A DNA stretch of 14,494 bases from JBLHKE01 sp047619485 (lineage in GTDB: Bacteria; Verrucomicrobiota; Verrucomicrobiia; Verrucomicrobiales; DEV007), in contig JBLHKE010000102.1 in assembly GCA_047619485.1 (NCBI GenBank), forward strand, positions 1-14,494, written 5' to 3'. The notes under the pieces were generated by a model. It ran no database searches. It worked only from the letters and a program-made list of their open reading frames with translations, and had not been told where the DNA came from. The position numbers and the translations under genes are program-made. Positions 1-7,491 of the stretch are shown here, piece by piece. The stretch's first letter is position 1. Every line of letters begins with the position of its first letter.

Positions 1-1767
1 GAACTAGCGGGCGTGCATGGGCCGTGCCCGAATTGTCGAACCGAAATTGCAGCGCCGATCCCGGCATCGCAAACGTTAGCAAGGCTACTTCACCCTGAGC
101 CAGCCCCGGTTGCGGCGATCCCGCCATTTCCAAATTCGACGATTCCCGCGACCGAGCCACCAGTCCAAACCACACCAGCCTACTCTCCGCAGCAGCCACA
201 GCCACAAGCCCAGTCAGCGACGCATGCTGAACCGGCGCATCTGCCACAGGCACCACGTCCTCCCTCCGGCTCTCCCGGCTCCCATTCGCTACTCCCGTTA
301 CCTCAGGCGCAGCCTGCCCCCGAAGCGCAGGCTTGGCCTCCACTGAACCCGGCCGTGCCAACACCACCGTTGCCGATTCCGGAGGCACCAACCAGCCCGC
401 CACTATCGACCCCCTCAGGGCTTCCCTGGCAGGAAACTCCCACCCAGCCCCAAGCGCAGCAGGGTGCCCTAACACTCCCAGAAAATAGCCTAGCAGCCGC
501 GATCCCCTTCCCCCGCCACGCCGAAGAGGAGCAAGAAATTTCACCGTGGGAGAGTCCGCCTTCCTTCATCGATGAGCCGCCGCCTCACCCAGAAGGACCA
601 ATCCCAGCGCCTGATCAGCCAAGCTATTCCGAGGCACCTGAACAGACACCAACGCAATCTACCGCCGTTTCATCGCCCCTACCGTTCGAGAACGAGGCAG
701 GCAAAAAGGGACGCAAACGCAAGACGAAAAAACTCAAGTCGTCGCAGGGGCAGAAATCGACAAGTCCCCGCAGGCTTCCAATCATTTTAAAGATCACCAT
801 CCCACTCCTGCTCCTCGCTGGGATCGGAGTCGGCTACGTCAAATTCTGGCCAGAGACCCAGGCGAAACTCGGCATGGGTCCCCCTTTAAAAACATCCTCT
901 CCAGAGACGCCACCGGGTATGCCAACCAGTCTAAAAACGGAGGACGACCCATCCGGTTTCAAATACATCGACGAAGCCAACTCCAAAACTGAGGCCGTCA
1001 CCCCGAGCCCGGAAGCCCGTTTCGAAGCCGATCCGATTCCTGAGGCCGAGCCGCTCGAGTTGGAGGCCGTCTCGCCACCAGCAAAGTCTCCGCCATTCGC
1101 GCAGGTGATTCCCGAGGACGAGGATGCTGGCGTCACGGCCGCCCGCAAGATCCTAGACAAAGTTCTCGCGGCCAAAAACAGCGACGATTTGATGCCACTC
1201 ATACTCGGCGCCGTTCGCCTACGCCCGCAGATGGACGCATACTACGCCAGCAACCCAGCGCCCCTCGAGACTACCTTCATCGCTCACGAGAGCTCAGGGC
1301 AGTTGCCTGATAGCCAGCACGACCACCACACCTTCCTGCTCTCGACCACCAAACAAGCGATCCGCTTCCCAGTCGGCATCGAAGAGACTGACGACGGCCC
1401 CAAACTCGACTGGGAGACCTTTATCGAGCTGCACGATGACATGCTCGGTGACTTCCTCAAGTCCCCCACATCGGAAGCGAAAACATTTCATGTCATCCTG
1501 AGACGCGCCCACTATTTCGGCTCTGACATCCCAGCCCTCGGTGCAAAAAACTGCTTCCGAATCTCGACTCCGATCGCCGGCACAGAAGCCTACGCATTCG
1601 TCGAGAAGGACACCCAAATCGCGGAGGATTGCGCGTTCTTCAAGTGGGATCTGGTCTGTTTCCCGATCGCGACGCTCGAGTGGAAAACCCCAGAAAGTGG
1701 CAAACCTTACCTCTCGATCCGGCGTATTGTTCAAAAGAGCTGGCGCGCCAAGAAAGACGCCAACTAA
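1..1767 (+). CDS. Zinc-ribbon, proline-rich, single-pass membrane protein (5' partial)
   Basis: The reading frame is open from the first base, and the codons before the first possible start (GTG at 13) already fit the protein, so I treat the gene as cut by the window edge. At the start a CPNC pair (residues 9-12) looks like the second half of a CxxC...CxxC zinc ribbon whose first pair lies upstream. Then come about 220 residues rich in Pro, Gln and Ala, a basic cluster (about 235-248), one membrane helix (about 259-282) and a second acidic/proline linker. A folded C-terminal domain of about 210 residues begins near residue 378. The basic residues before the helix suggest a cytoplasmic zinc ribbon and an extracytoplasmic C-terminal domain. 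No enzymatic motif is visible and the function is unknown. The stop is 2 bases before the flavin-reductase-like gene, so the two are probably cotranscribed. A related zinc ribbon occurs in the protein at 4421-4915. Confidence 0.8.
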   Translation, partial: ELAGVHGPCPNCRTEIAAPIPASQTLARLLHPEPAPVAAIPPFPNSTIPATEPPVQTTPAYSPQQPQPQAQSATHAEPAHLPQAPRPPSGSPGSHSLLPLPQAQPAPEAQAWPPLNPAVPTPPLPIPEAPTSPPLSTPSGLPWQETPTQPQAQQGALTLPENSLAAAIPFPRHAEEEQEISPWESPPSFIDEPPPHPEGPIPAPDQPSYSEAPEQTPTQSTAVSSPLPFENEAGKKGRKRKTKKLKSSQGQKSTSPRRLPIILKITIPLLLLAGIGVGYVKFWPETQAKLGMGPPLKTSSPETPPGMPTSLKTEDDPSGFKYIDEANSKTEAVTPSPEARFEADPIPEAEPLELEAVSPPAKSPPFAQVIPEDEDAGVTAARKILDKVLAAKNSDDLMPLILGAVRLRPQMDAYYASNPAPLETTFIAHESSGQLPDSQHDHHTFLLSTTKQAIRFPVGIEETDDGPKLDWETFIELHDDMLGDFLKSPTSEAKTFHVILRRAHYFGSDIPALGAKNCFRISTPIAGTEAYAFVEKDTQIAEDCAFFKWDLVCFPIATLEWKTPESGKPYLSIRRIVQKSWRAKKDAN

Positions 1768-1769
1768 TC

Positions 1770-2240
1770 ATGGACAAAACTACTATCGGACCGGCTCTCG
1801 GTAAAATTCCGAGCGGCCTCTACATCGCAACCAGCCACATCGACGGTGTCGCTGTTGGTATGCTTGCTAGCTTCATTGAACAGGCTGGTTTCGAGCCTCC
1901 GATGATCACGATATCAATGCAACCCGGGCGCGTGGTGCACAAAGCGGTCGAAGAGACCCGCCTCATCGGCATCAATATTCTCTCCGAGGACAACGGTGAA
2001 TTGATGAAGCCCTTCGCGCAGAGCTCGAACCCCGAGCCATTCGCCGATCTGAGTCTGCAAGCGAACGAATACCGGCTCCCCCAGCTCACCGACGCACTCG
2101 CCTTCCTCGCCTGCAAGGTGACGGGGAAACTCGAAGCTGGTGACCACGTCGTCTACACAGCCGAGGTTCTCGACGGTGCCCTCCAGAAAGAAAATGCCCG
2201 GCCAATGGTGCGCATTAGGCGCGACGGCTTCGGCTATTGA
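1770..2240 (+). CDS. Flavin reductase-like domain protein (FMN-binding)
   Basis: This 156-residue protein matches the flavin-reductase-like split-barrel family (DIM6/NTAB type), which binds FMN and often supplies reduced flavin or acts as a small oxidoreductase. Family-like features are GKIPSGLYIATS near the N-terminus, GMLASFIEQAGFEPPMITIS (about residues 30-49), the INILSE strand, and a late GDHVVYTAEVLDG block. The length is normal for a single-domain member. I chose the ATG at 1770 because the family motif begins within about ten residues of it, and because an upstream extension would only overlap the preceding gene. The spacing of 2 bases from that gene suggests translational coupling, and only a weak purine-rich stretch (AAGAAAGACG) precedes it. 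The physiological electron donor and acceptor cannot be read from the sequence. Confidence 0.85.
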   Translation: MDKTTIGPALGKIPSGLYIATSHIDGVAVGMLASFIEQAGFEPPMITISMQPGRVVHKAVEETRLIGINILSEDNGELMKPFAQSSNPEPFADLSLQANEYRLPQLTDALAFLACKVTGKLEAGDHVVYTAEVLDGALQKENARPMVRIRRDGFGY

Positions 2241-2254
2241 GCGACAGCTCAGCC
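2232..2254. terminator. Small hairpin between convergent genes
   Basis: GAGC and GCTC pair around a GACA loop. The stem can be extended past a 3-base bulge by GGCT with AGCC, giving about 8 pairs. It spans the stop of the flavin-reductase-like gene and lies just before the stop of the convergent dGTPase gene. There is no clear T-run on either side, so it is at best a weak bidirectional terminator. Confidence 0.3.
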
Positions 2255-2266
2255 TTCCGAATCGTC

Positions 2267-3412
2267 CTAGCCGAACAGGCGCTGGTGCTCCTCGGTAATG
2301 TAGCGATCCGTCATCCCCGAGATGTAATCGCAGACCGTACGGTGCAGGCCATGCTCCTCAAGCCGCTCGGTCGTCGCCTCACCAAGTAGCGCCGGCTCCG
2401 CCAGATACCGTTTGAAGACCTCACCGATGAGGCCCATCCCACGGCGGTTCGGCTCAGCGACCTCCGGGTGGTAATAGAGATTCTTGTAGAGAAACTTCCG
2501 CAGATCCTGGTTCTGCGATCGCAGCTCATCGCTGTAGCCAGCGAGAGTTTTTGGATGGCGGCGCACCTCGTCCGCCGTCTTCACTCCAGCCGCCTCCACC
2601 CGCTCATGGGTCGACATCACCAGGTCAGCCACCTGGTGGTCGATCAGGGTTCTGACGACATAGGAGACGAACAATCTCCCGTCGAGGCCGCTGAAGTTCG
2701 CGCGCACGTAGTCGGCACATTTTTTCCAAATCGGAATCTCTTCGAGCTGCTCTTCGCTGATCAACTCGTGCACCAGCCCGTCGTCAAGATCGTGGCTGTA
2801 GTAGGTAATCTCGTCCGCGATGTTGGCGATCTGCGCCTCCAGCGATGCCCGTGGAAAATCCTCCGCCGGCTGGTCGCCAGACGCCATCCTCGAATAGCCC
2901 CGATCGTGTTTGCGCAGCCCTTCGAGCACTTCGTAGGACAGGTTCAGGCCTGGGAATTTCGGGTAGACCGCCTCGACCAAATCCACCACGCGGAGGCTCT
3001 GCAGGTTGTGTTCGAAGCCACCGTGATCGGCCATCAGCTCGTTCAACTTCTCCTCTCCCGCGTGGCCAAATGGAGCGTGCCCCAAATCGTGTGCGAGCGC
3101 GATTGTCTCGGCGAGATCCTCGTTCAATCCCAGCGCACAAGCGATCGTCCGGCTGATCGATGCCACCTCGATCGTATGGGTCAGGCGCGTCCGCAGGTGA
3201 TCACCGGTGCCGTTCAGGAATACCTGCGTCTTGTATTCCAAGCGCCGGAAAGCACGCGAGTGGATCACCCGCGAACGGTCGCGCTGGAATGATGTCCGGT
3301 ATGGATGCTGCGGTTCAGGGTGAATACGGCCGGCGCTATCACCGACGCGCTGGGCGTAATTCGCGAGGCTCGCGTTCTCATCGGCCTCCATCATCTCTCT
3401 TGTTTTTAACAT
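2267..3412 (-). CDS. dgt: Deoxyguanosinetriphosphate triphosphohydrolase-like HD protein
   Basis: This 381-residue protein is a dGTPase of the HD superfamily, which hydrolyses dNTPs (classically dGTP) to the nucleoside and triphosphate in the cytoplasm. The diagnostic N-terminal block YRTSFQRDRSRVIHSRAFRR lies at about residues 38-57. The metal-binding HD set is visible as H79 (TRLTHT), H108-D109 (ALAHDLGHAPFGH) and D200 (NIADEITYYSHDLDD). The length and order fit the dGTPase-like type 2 group, whose members differ in dNTP preference, so strict dGTP specificity is not assured. The start at 3412 lies 3 bases after the stop of the two-TM protein gene, implying one transcript. Two in-frame ATGs at 3394 and 3391 are alternatives, and none of the three has a convincing ribosome binding site. 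Confidence 0.93.
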   Translation of the reverse strand: MLKTREMMEADENASLANYAQRVGDSAGRIHPEPQHPYRTSFQRDRSRVIHSRAFRRLEYKTQVFLNGTGDHLRTRLTHTIEVASISRTIACALGLNEDLAETIALAHDLGHAPFGHAGEEKLNELMADHGGFEHNLQSLRVVDLVEAVYPKFPGLNLSYEVLEGLRKHDRGYSRMASGDQPAEDFPRASLEAQIANIADEITYYSHDLDDGLVHELISEEQLEEIPIWKKCADYVRANFSGLDGRLFVSYVVRTLIDHQVADLVMSTHERVEAAGVKTADEVRRHPKTLAGYSDELRSQNQDLRKFLYKNLYYHPEVAEPNRRGMGLIGEVFKRYLAEPALLGEATTERLEEHGLHRTVCDYISGMTDRYITEEHQRLFG

Positions 3413-3415
3413 CGA

Positions 3416-3799
3416 TTATTTGCTTCGAGTGCTCTCCTCGTCTGCCTGCCCCTCGGCAGATTCGTCTTCGGCGGCCGTCTGCTTGATCTCCTCTAACATC
3501 CCCATCAGCTCGCTCCTCTGATGAGCGGCCTGATCCATCCTCAGTCGCAGCATGTCATAGAGCGCCAGCATGATCATGCCCAGCAACAGCGTGCCACTAA
3601 CAAACCAATAAATCAGAAACATCCAAGGATGCTCCATCAGGAAATCGCTAATCAACACGCCGCCGATGAAGACCGATAGCATCGCGCCGATCGACACCAC
3701 GAACATTAGTTTGCGGCGCATCTCGCGGGTGCGCATCAACATCAAGCCAGTGGCGAACCCGAGCTTGGTGTAAAATTGGATTTTTGAGGGAAGTCCCAT
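3416..3799 (-). CDS. Small two-TM membrane protein of unknown function
   Basis: This protein of about 127 residues has two hydrophobic helices (about residues 31-50 and 59-82) separated by a short loop. A basic stretch (RTREMRRK) precedes the first helix and a Glu/Asp/Ala-rich tail (about 105-125) follows a possible coiled coil. That favours both termini in the cytoplasm. I recognise no named family and no catalytic motif. The frame is open up to 3952, but a start there would overlap the upstream nuclease gene in composition unlike the rest, so I use the ATG at 3799. The in-frame ATGs at 3742 and 3736, directly before the basic stretch, are also possible. None has a ribosome binding site. It sits between the nuclease (67 bases upstream) and the dGTPase (3 bases downstream), so it probably belongs to their operon. 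Confidence 0.7.
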   Translation of the reverse strand: MGLPSKIQFYTKLGFATGLMLMRTREMRRKLMFVVSIGAMLSVFIGGVLISDFLMEHPWMFLIYWFVSGTLLLGMIMLALYDMLRLRMDQAAHQRSELMGMLEEIKQTAAEDESAEGQADEESTRSK

Positions 3800-3866
3800 C
3801 GGTGGAGGAAAGTCGAGTGCAACGATACACGGGAGACCGGCAGATTCGATTTGAAAATCTGGCAAC

Positions 3867-4322
3867 TCAGCGGAAGTGCTTGCGGTTGCCCGATCGAAAA
3901 CGTTCCTCGGCGCCATCCAGCATGTCCTTGAGACCGTTTGCGGAGATCGCATGCGCGCCGAACGACGACACCATGTCGAGCACCGCCCGATCCCGAGACG
4001 CCACCGTCAGATCGTGATCGGCGGCATACTTGCAAGCGAGGCGCTCGATGATCTCGTCCGCCGAACCATGCTTTTTTGAAAATAGCACCTGAATGTCATC
4101 TGGACGGCGATCGCTTTGCGCTTCCCCCTGATTCCCGTCAAAAACAATCACGACCCTCAGCCCTCCGACACTGTCCTGGTACAGTTGCATCCTCTGACAA
4201 AGGGCTTCGCGCGCCAACTCCATGCGCTGGTCATGCAGTTGGCGCAGGTCGTCCCAGCTAAAAATCATGCTGTGGCCATCGACCACTAGAAAACGGCCTC
4301 TGGCGCTTTTTGAGGCGCTCAT
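3867..4322 (-). CDS. YacP-like NYN domain ribonuclease
   Basis: This 151-residue protein matches the NYN/YacP group of PIN-like RNases. The Bacillus member Rae1 (YacP) cleaves mRNA on the ribosome. Four acidic residues sit where the family's metal site is expected: D15 in FLVVDGHSMIF, D62 in VVIVFDG, D89 in GSADEIIE and D111 in ASRDRAVLD. The usual VDGYN signature here reads VDGHS, with the Asn replaced by Ser, so activity should be tested rather than assumed. I chose the ATG at 4322 because an AGGTG lies 6 bases before it, the only convincing ribosome binding site in the window. A GTG at 4331 would overlap that site. A 6-bp inverted repeat (3841-3861) lies just after the stop. The gene leads the minus-strand cluster ending with the dGTPase and is divergent from the zinc-ribbon gene. 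Confidence 0.82.
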   Translation of the reverse strand: MSASKSARGRFLVVDGHSMIFSWDDLRQLHDQRMELAREALCQRMQLYQDSVGGLRVVIVFDGNQGEAQSDRRPDDIQVLFSKKHGSADEIIERLACKYAADHDLTVASRDRAVLDMVSSFGAHAISANGLKDMLDGAEERFRSGNRKHFR

Positions 4323-4366
4323 CGGGCGCACCTTAACTAATTTATAAATATCCTCAAGTCGGGGGG

Positions 4367-4394
4367 TTGATTTATTGGCATATCCAACTATTAT
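4367..4394 (+). promoter_or_regulatory. Candidate sigma70-type promoter for the zinc-ribbon gene
   Basis: TTGATT (4367-4372) and TATTAT (4389-4394) are separated by 16 bases. They lie in an AT-rich stretch of about 90 bases between the divergent nuclease and zinc-ribbon genes, ending 26 bases before the ATG at 4421. The -10 match is good and the -35 match is partial. Promoter consensus in this phylum is poorly known, so this is tentative. Confidence 0.35.
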
Positions 4395-4420
4395 GGATAA
4401 CTTAAATATCTCGACTACTT

Positions 4421-4915
4421 ATGAATCAGACGCTTCCAACCTGTGCCCAGTGCTCAACCTCTTTTTGGCCAAATGGGCGCCTGAATCCGGACACGGAAAC
4501 CCATCTCTGCGATGGTTGCGAGCCACAACAAGCTGAGGTAGCTCTTTCTTCCGATCCAACCTTCGATTCGCCATCCTTTCAAGCGAGGCCAGCAAGGGCA
4601 TCGATCGAAGTGATCCTAAAGACCCCAACCGCAAGGCCTAGCGGCCCGCGGGTTCCGATTCAACCACGGGAGCTGCCCGGCGTCGCCCCAGCGAAGCGAA
4701 AGATTCAGCCTACCCCGACCCCAGCACTGCCTCAGACGCTCGCGTTCAACTGTCCAGCCTGCATGGCAGTGCTCAACATTGCCCGGGATCTAGCGATTGC
4801 TGGCACCACCGCCCCCTGCCCGCATTGCGCGTCGATGATCATTCCTCCGCGGATTGCCCCAGCGGCAGCGCTCAAGCCGGTGCAGAGGTCGCACTGGCGC
4901 CCAGAGCACTCATAA
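4421..4915 (+). CDS. Double zinc-ribbon protein, unknown function
   Basis: This 164-residue protein carries two cysteine modules with identical spacing: C8/C11 with C30/C33, and C111/C114 with C133/C136, each CxxC-x18-CxxC. They are joined by a Pro/Ala/Arg-rich linker of about 75 residues. The second module (FNCPACMAVLN...APCPHC) resembles the end of the zinc ribbon at the start of the protein encoded at 1-1767, so the two are probably related. Unlike that protein, this one stops about 28 residues after the second module with no membrane helix or C-terminal domain. It may be a soluble short form or a truncated relative. I found no frameshift that restores a longer protein. There is no Shine-Dalgarno sequence before the ATG. 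The fold suggests binding to nucleic acid or protein, but nothing more specific can be said. Confidence 0.75.
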   Translation: MNQTLPTCAQCSTSFWPNGRLNPDTETHLCDGCEPQQAEVALSSDPTFDSPSFQARPARASIEVILKTPTARPSGPRVPIQPRELPGVAPAKRKIQPTPTPALPQTLAFNCPACMAVLNIARDLAIAGTTAPCPHCASMIIPPRIAPAAALKPVQRSHWRPEHS

Positions 4916-4961
4916 TCGGCTCGACCACCTCGGCGCCAAGCGCGCCACAGGAAAAACCTTT

Positions 4962-5033
4962 GAATCCCCGTCGGATTCTAGGTATTGATGTGCCCTCGCA
5001 TCCGACAGCCTATTGTCGGGATCTGTTTATTTT
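4962..5033 (+). promoter_or_regulatory. Attenuator-like or terminator hairpins upstream of the oxidoreductase operon
   Basis: Hairpin A pairs GAATCC (4962-4967) with GGATTC (4973-4978). Hairpin B pairs CCGACA (5002-5007) with TGTCGG (5014-5019) and is followed after some bases by TTTATTTT (5026-5033). GTCGGAT (4970-4976), part of hairpin A, can instead pair with ATCCGAC (5000-5006), part of hairpin B, so the two states exclude each other. Read simply, this is a terminator for the zinc-ribbon gene. Read more boldly, it is a transcription attenuator 31 bases before the operon start. The stems are short. Confidence 0.35.
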
Positions 5034-5063
5034 CACCAATCCACACACAAACTTCCCTAAATT

Positions 5064-6143
5064 ATGGCAACGAAAGTCGGAATCATCGGAGCAGGCGGCA
5101 TGGTCCGCTACCACATCGCAGGTTTTAAAGACGCCGGCGCAGAGATCGTCGCCATCGCCGACCTGAACGTCGAGGCCGCTCAGAAAGTTGCAGATGAAAA
5201 TGGGGTGCCGAATGTTTACAGTGATATCGGCAAGATGCTCGCTGAAGCCGACATCGACGCAGTCAGCATCATCGTGCCGAACAAGTTTCACGCCCCGCTC
5301 TCCAAGCAGGCGCTAGAAGCAGGCAAGCACGTCTTCTGTGAAAAGCCCCCCGCCCTCAGTGCTGCGGAAGTCGAAGTGTTGATCGCTGCGGCCAAAACCT
5401 CTGGCAAGACGCTGATGTTCAACTTTAACAATCGCGCCCGACCGGAAGCCTACGCGATCATGGAGGAGATCAAAAACGGCACCATTGGCACTATCAATTC
5501 CGCGCAGGGTAAGTGGGCAAGGCGCAATGGAATCCCCGGCTTCGGCGGCTGGTTCACCAACAAAGAACTCGCCGGTGGTGGTTCGCTCATCGACCTGCTG
5601 CACATGATCGATCTGTCGATGCACTTCATGGGCTACCCGAAACCGACCCACGTCATGGGTAAGACCTTCGACGACTTCATTACCGACAGTAATTTCAAGG
5701 GACCGTGGGGTATCCCTGACAACAAGGAAGGTGTGACCGATGTCGAGACTGCGGCGCACGGTGCGGTGATGTTCGAGACGGGTCAGTTCCTCACCTTCCA
5801 GGTATCGTGGGCAGAGATGATCAAGCGCGAAGAGGCATCGGTGACCTTCCAGGGCACCAAGGCCGGCGGTAAAATGGAACGACTGTTCGCCACCGACGGG
5901 CTGGACGAGACCGCGATTGATACCTGCGAACTCTACCTACAGGACGGCGAGAACACCGTCGACCGCAAGATCGAAGTAGCCGAGTGCGAGGATATGGGTC
6001 GCATCCGATCGGCGACCAATTTCATCCTTGCGATCGAGGGCAAAGAAGAGCCACTCAACACGCCGGATCAGGCACTCTCCCTCATGCAGATCATCGACGC
6101 CTGCTACGAGTCTTCACGCACCGGCGCCCCTGTCTCCATCTAA
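5064..6143 (+). CDS. Gfo/Idh/MocA family oxidoreductase (first of a pair)
   Basis: This 359-residue cytoplasmic NAD(P)-dependent oxidoreductase belongs to the family acting on sugars, inositols and their keto forms. The Rossmann start is VGIIGAGGM (about residues 5-13), with D33 (AIADLN) at the usual position for adenine-ribose contact. The family signature FCEKPPALS (91-99) carries the lysine that binds cofactor and substrate. The GxxxDxxxH-like block GGGSLIDLLH (171-180) holds the likely catalytic His180. The RRNGIPGFGGW stretch just before it resembles the group of dehydrogenases that includes levoglucosan-type enzymes, but the substrate cannot be fixed from this. The length is normal and the start is the only sensible ATG. 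No ribosome binding site is seen. It is followed after 24 bases by a second, clearly different family member, so the two probably act on the same or successive intermediates. Confidence 0.92.
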   Translation: MATKVGIIGAGGMVRYHIAGFKDAGAEIVAIADLNVEAAQKVADENGVPNVYSDIGKMLAEADIDAVSIIVPNKFHAPLSKQALEAGKHVFCEKPPALSAAEVEVLIAAAKTSGKTLMFNFNNRARPEAYAIMEEIKNGTIGTINSAQGKWARRNGIPGFGGWFTNKELAGGGSLIDLLHMIDLSMHFMGYPKPTHVMGKTFDDFITDSNFKGPWGIPDNKEGVTDVETAAHGAVMFETGQFLTFQVSWAEMIKREEASVTFQGTKAGGKMERLFATDGLDETAIDTCELYLQDGENTVDRKIEVAECEDMGRIRSATNFILAIEGKEEPLNTPDQALSLMQIIDACYESSRTGAPVSI

Positions 6144-6167
6144 TTCCAACCTAGCTACAACGACGAT

Positions 6168-7325
6168 ATGAACCGCAAACTCAGAATGGGAATGGTCGGC
6201 GGCGGCCGTGGAGCTTTCATCGGCTCCGTCCACCGCATGGCTGCCAACCTCGATGGCAAAATTGAACTGGTCGCAGGGGCACTCTCCTCTGATCCAGAGA
6301 AATCGAAGCTCTCAGGCCAAGATTTTTTCCTCGATCCGGAACGCGTCTACGGCAGCTACAAAGAGATGGCCGAGAAAGAGGCCGCGCGAGAGGACAAGAT
6401 CGATTTCGTGACGATCGTCGTGCAGAACCACCTGCACTTCGATGTCGCCAAGACCTTCCTCGAAGCAGGTTTCAACGTCATCTGTGACAAGCCGATGACC
6501 AAGACGCTTGAGCAGGCCATCGAGTTGCGCGAGATCGTCAACAAATCTGGCCGAGTATTTGTCCTAACACACAACTACACCGGTTACCCGATGGTCAAAG
6601 AGGCGCGCCGCATGGTTCGCGATGGCGAGCTCGGGCGCCTGCTCAAGGTGGTGGCCGAGTATCCTCAGGGCTACGCGGTCGGCGATGTCGAGGGCGAAGG
6701 ACAGGGCAAGATTTCCAACTGGCGTGCCGATCCAAAATTCGCCGGGGCCTCCAACTGCATGGGTGACATCGGCACGCATGCCCACAACCTCGTGCGCTAC
6801 ATCACCGGACTCGAAATCGATGAAATTTGCTCGGAGCTGACCGCCTTCATCCCTGGCCGCGAGCTCGACGATGACGGCAACAACCTGATCCGCTTCAAGG
6901 GTGGTGCAAAGGGCATCATCTACGCCTCCCAGATTTCCAACGGCGATGAGAACGCCCTCAGCATCCGCGCCTACGGAACCAAAGCTTCGATCGAGTGGCA
7001 CCAGGAAGAACCGAACGATCTCATCGTCAAGTACGCCAATGCGCCACGCAAGGTCTACCGTCGCGGCAACGACTACCTCGGCGAAGAAGCACAGAAATAC
7101 ACCCGCACCCCGTTCGCGCACCCGGAAGGCTTCATCGAAGCATTTGCCAACATCTATCTCGCCGCCGTTGAGGCCATCGGTGATCAGATCGATGGCAACC
7201 CTGCGCCTGAGTCTGGCTACGACTTCCCAGACGTCAACGACGGCGTTGCGGGCATGGCCTTCATCAAGTCGAGCGTCGAGAGCTCCGCTTCCGACCAGAA
7301 ATGGATCAAATTCCCCGAGGTCTAG
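6168..7325 (+). CDS. Gfo/Idh/MocA family oxidoreductase (second of a pair)
   Basis: This 385-residue member of the same superfamily belongs to a different subgroup. It has the dinucleotide loop MVGGGRGAFIGSVHR (about residues 9-23), the signature ICDKPMTKTLEQA (105-117) in place of EKPP, and GDIGTHAHNLVRY (199-211) as the active-site helix with H204 as the likely catalytic residue. The insert after the Rossmann domain is longer and the C-terminal beta-sheet domain continues through FKGGAKGIIYASQ. Such enzymes oxidise sugars or reduce keto-sugars with NAD(H) or NADP(H). A later in-frame ATG (residue 7) could be the start, but the first one at 6168 keeps the 24-base operon spacing. The gene follows its partner on the same strand, and a nested inverted repeat follows it. 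The specific substrate is unknown. Confidence 0.92.
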   Translation: MNRKLRMGMVGGGRGAFIGSVHRMAANLDGKIELVAGALSSDPEKSKLSGQDFFLDPERVYGSYKEMAEKEAAREDKIDFVTIVVQNHLHFDVAKTFLEAGFNVICDKPMTKTLEQAIELREIVNKSGRVFVLTHNYTGYPMVKEARRMVRDGELGRLLKVVAEYPQGYAVGDVEGEGQGKISNWRADPKFAGASNCMGDIGTHAHNLVRYITGLEIDEICSELTAFIPGRELDDDGNNLIRFKGGAKGIIYASQISNGDENALSIRAYGTKASIEWHQEEPNDLIVKYANAPRKVYRRGNDYLGEEAQKYTRTPFAHPEGFIEAFANIYLAAVEAIGDQIDGNPAPESGYDFPDVNDGVAGMAFIKSSVESSASDQKWIKFPEV

Positions 7326-7338
7326 CGTCAGGAATCGC

Positions 7339-7380
7339 CCTGCCAAACATCTGAGGCTCAGCGCAGCCTCCCTCGGCAGG
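7339..7380 (+). terminator. Nested inverted repeat after the oxidoreductase operon
   Basis: An inner hairpin GAGGCT/AGCCTC (7353-7358 with 7365-7370, 6-base loop) lies inside an outer pair CCTGCC/GGCAGG (7339-7344 with 7375-7380). It starts 13 bases after the stop of the second oxidoreductase gene. No T-run follows, so it could be a Rho-type or RNA-stabilising 3' end rather than a classical intrinsic terminator. Confidence 0.4.
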
Positions 7381-7491
7381 ATGCTGAAATCCTATCGAAT
7401 CGATCATGGAGTCATGCGAGGCTGTCGGGAAAGGCCGAGATGAAGGTAGCTAAGATTTATTCTAGCTCGCCACGGCTTGCTGTAGGCACTT

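Noticed and set aside
60..700. Proline/glutamine-rich stretch as a possible tandem repeat array
   Set aside because: I could find no fixed repeat unit at DNA or protein level. It is a low-complexity linker.
1629..1769. Upstream extension of the flavin-reductase-like frame
   Set aside because: It overlaps the previous gene out of frame, and the family homology starts just after the ATG at 1770.
2468..3292. 274-codon open frame on the plus strand
   Set aside because: It lies entirely opposite the dGTPase gene, shows no domain features, and is explained by the codon bias of the real gene.
3841..3861. CAGATT/AATCTG inverted repeat after the nuclease gene
   Set aside because: It has only 6 pairs with a 9-base loop and no T-run. 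It is not strong enough to call a terminator, especially inside an apparent operon.
3800..3952. Longer N-terminus for the two-TM protein
   Set aside because: It would overlap the nuclease gene by 86 bases and adds 51 residues with no domain character.
6564..7346. 260-codon open frame on the minus strand
   Set aside because: It is antisense to the second oxidoreductase gene, whose catalytic motifs are unambiguous.
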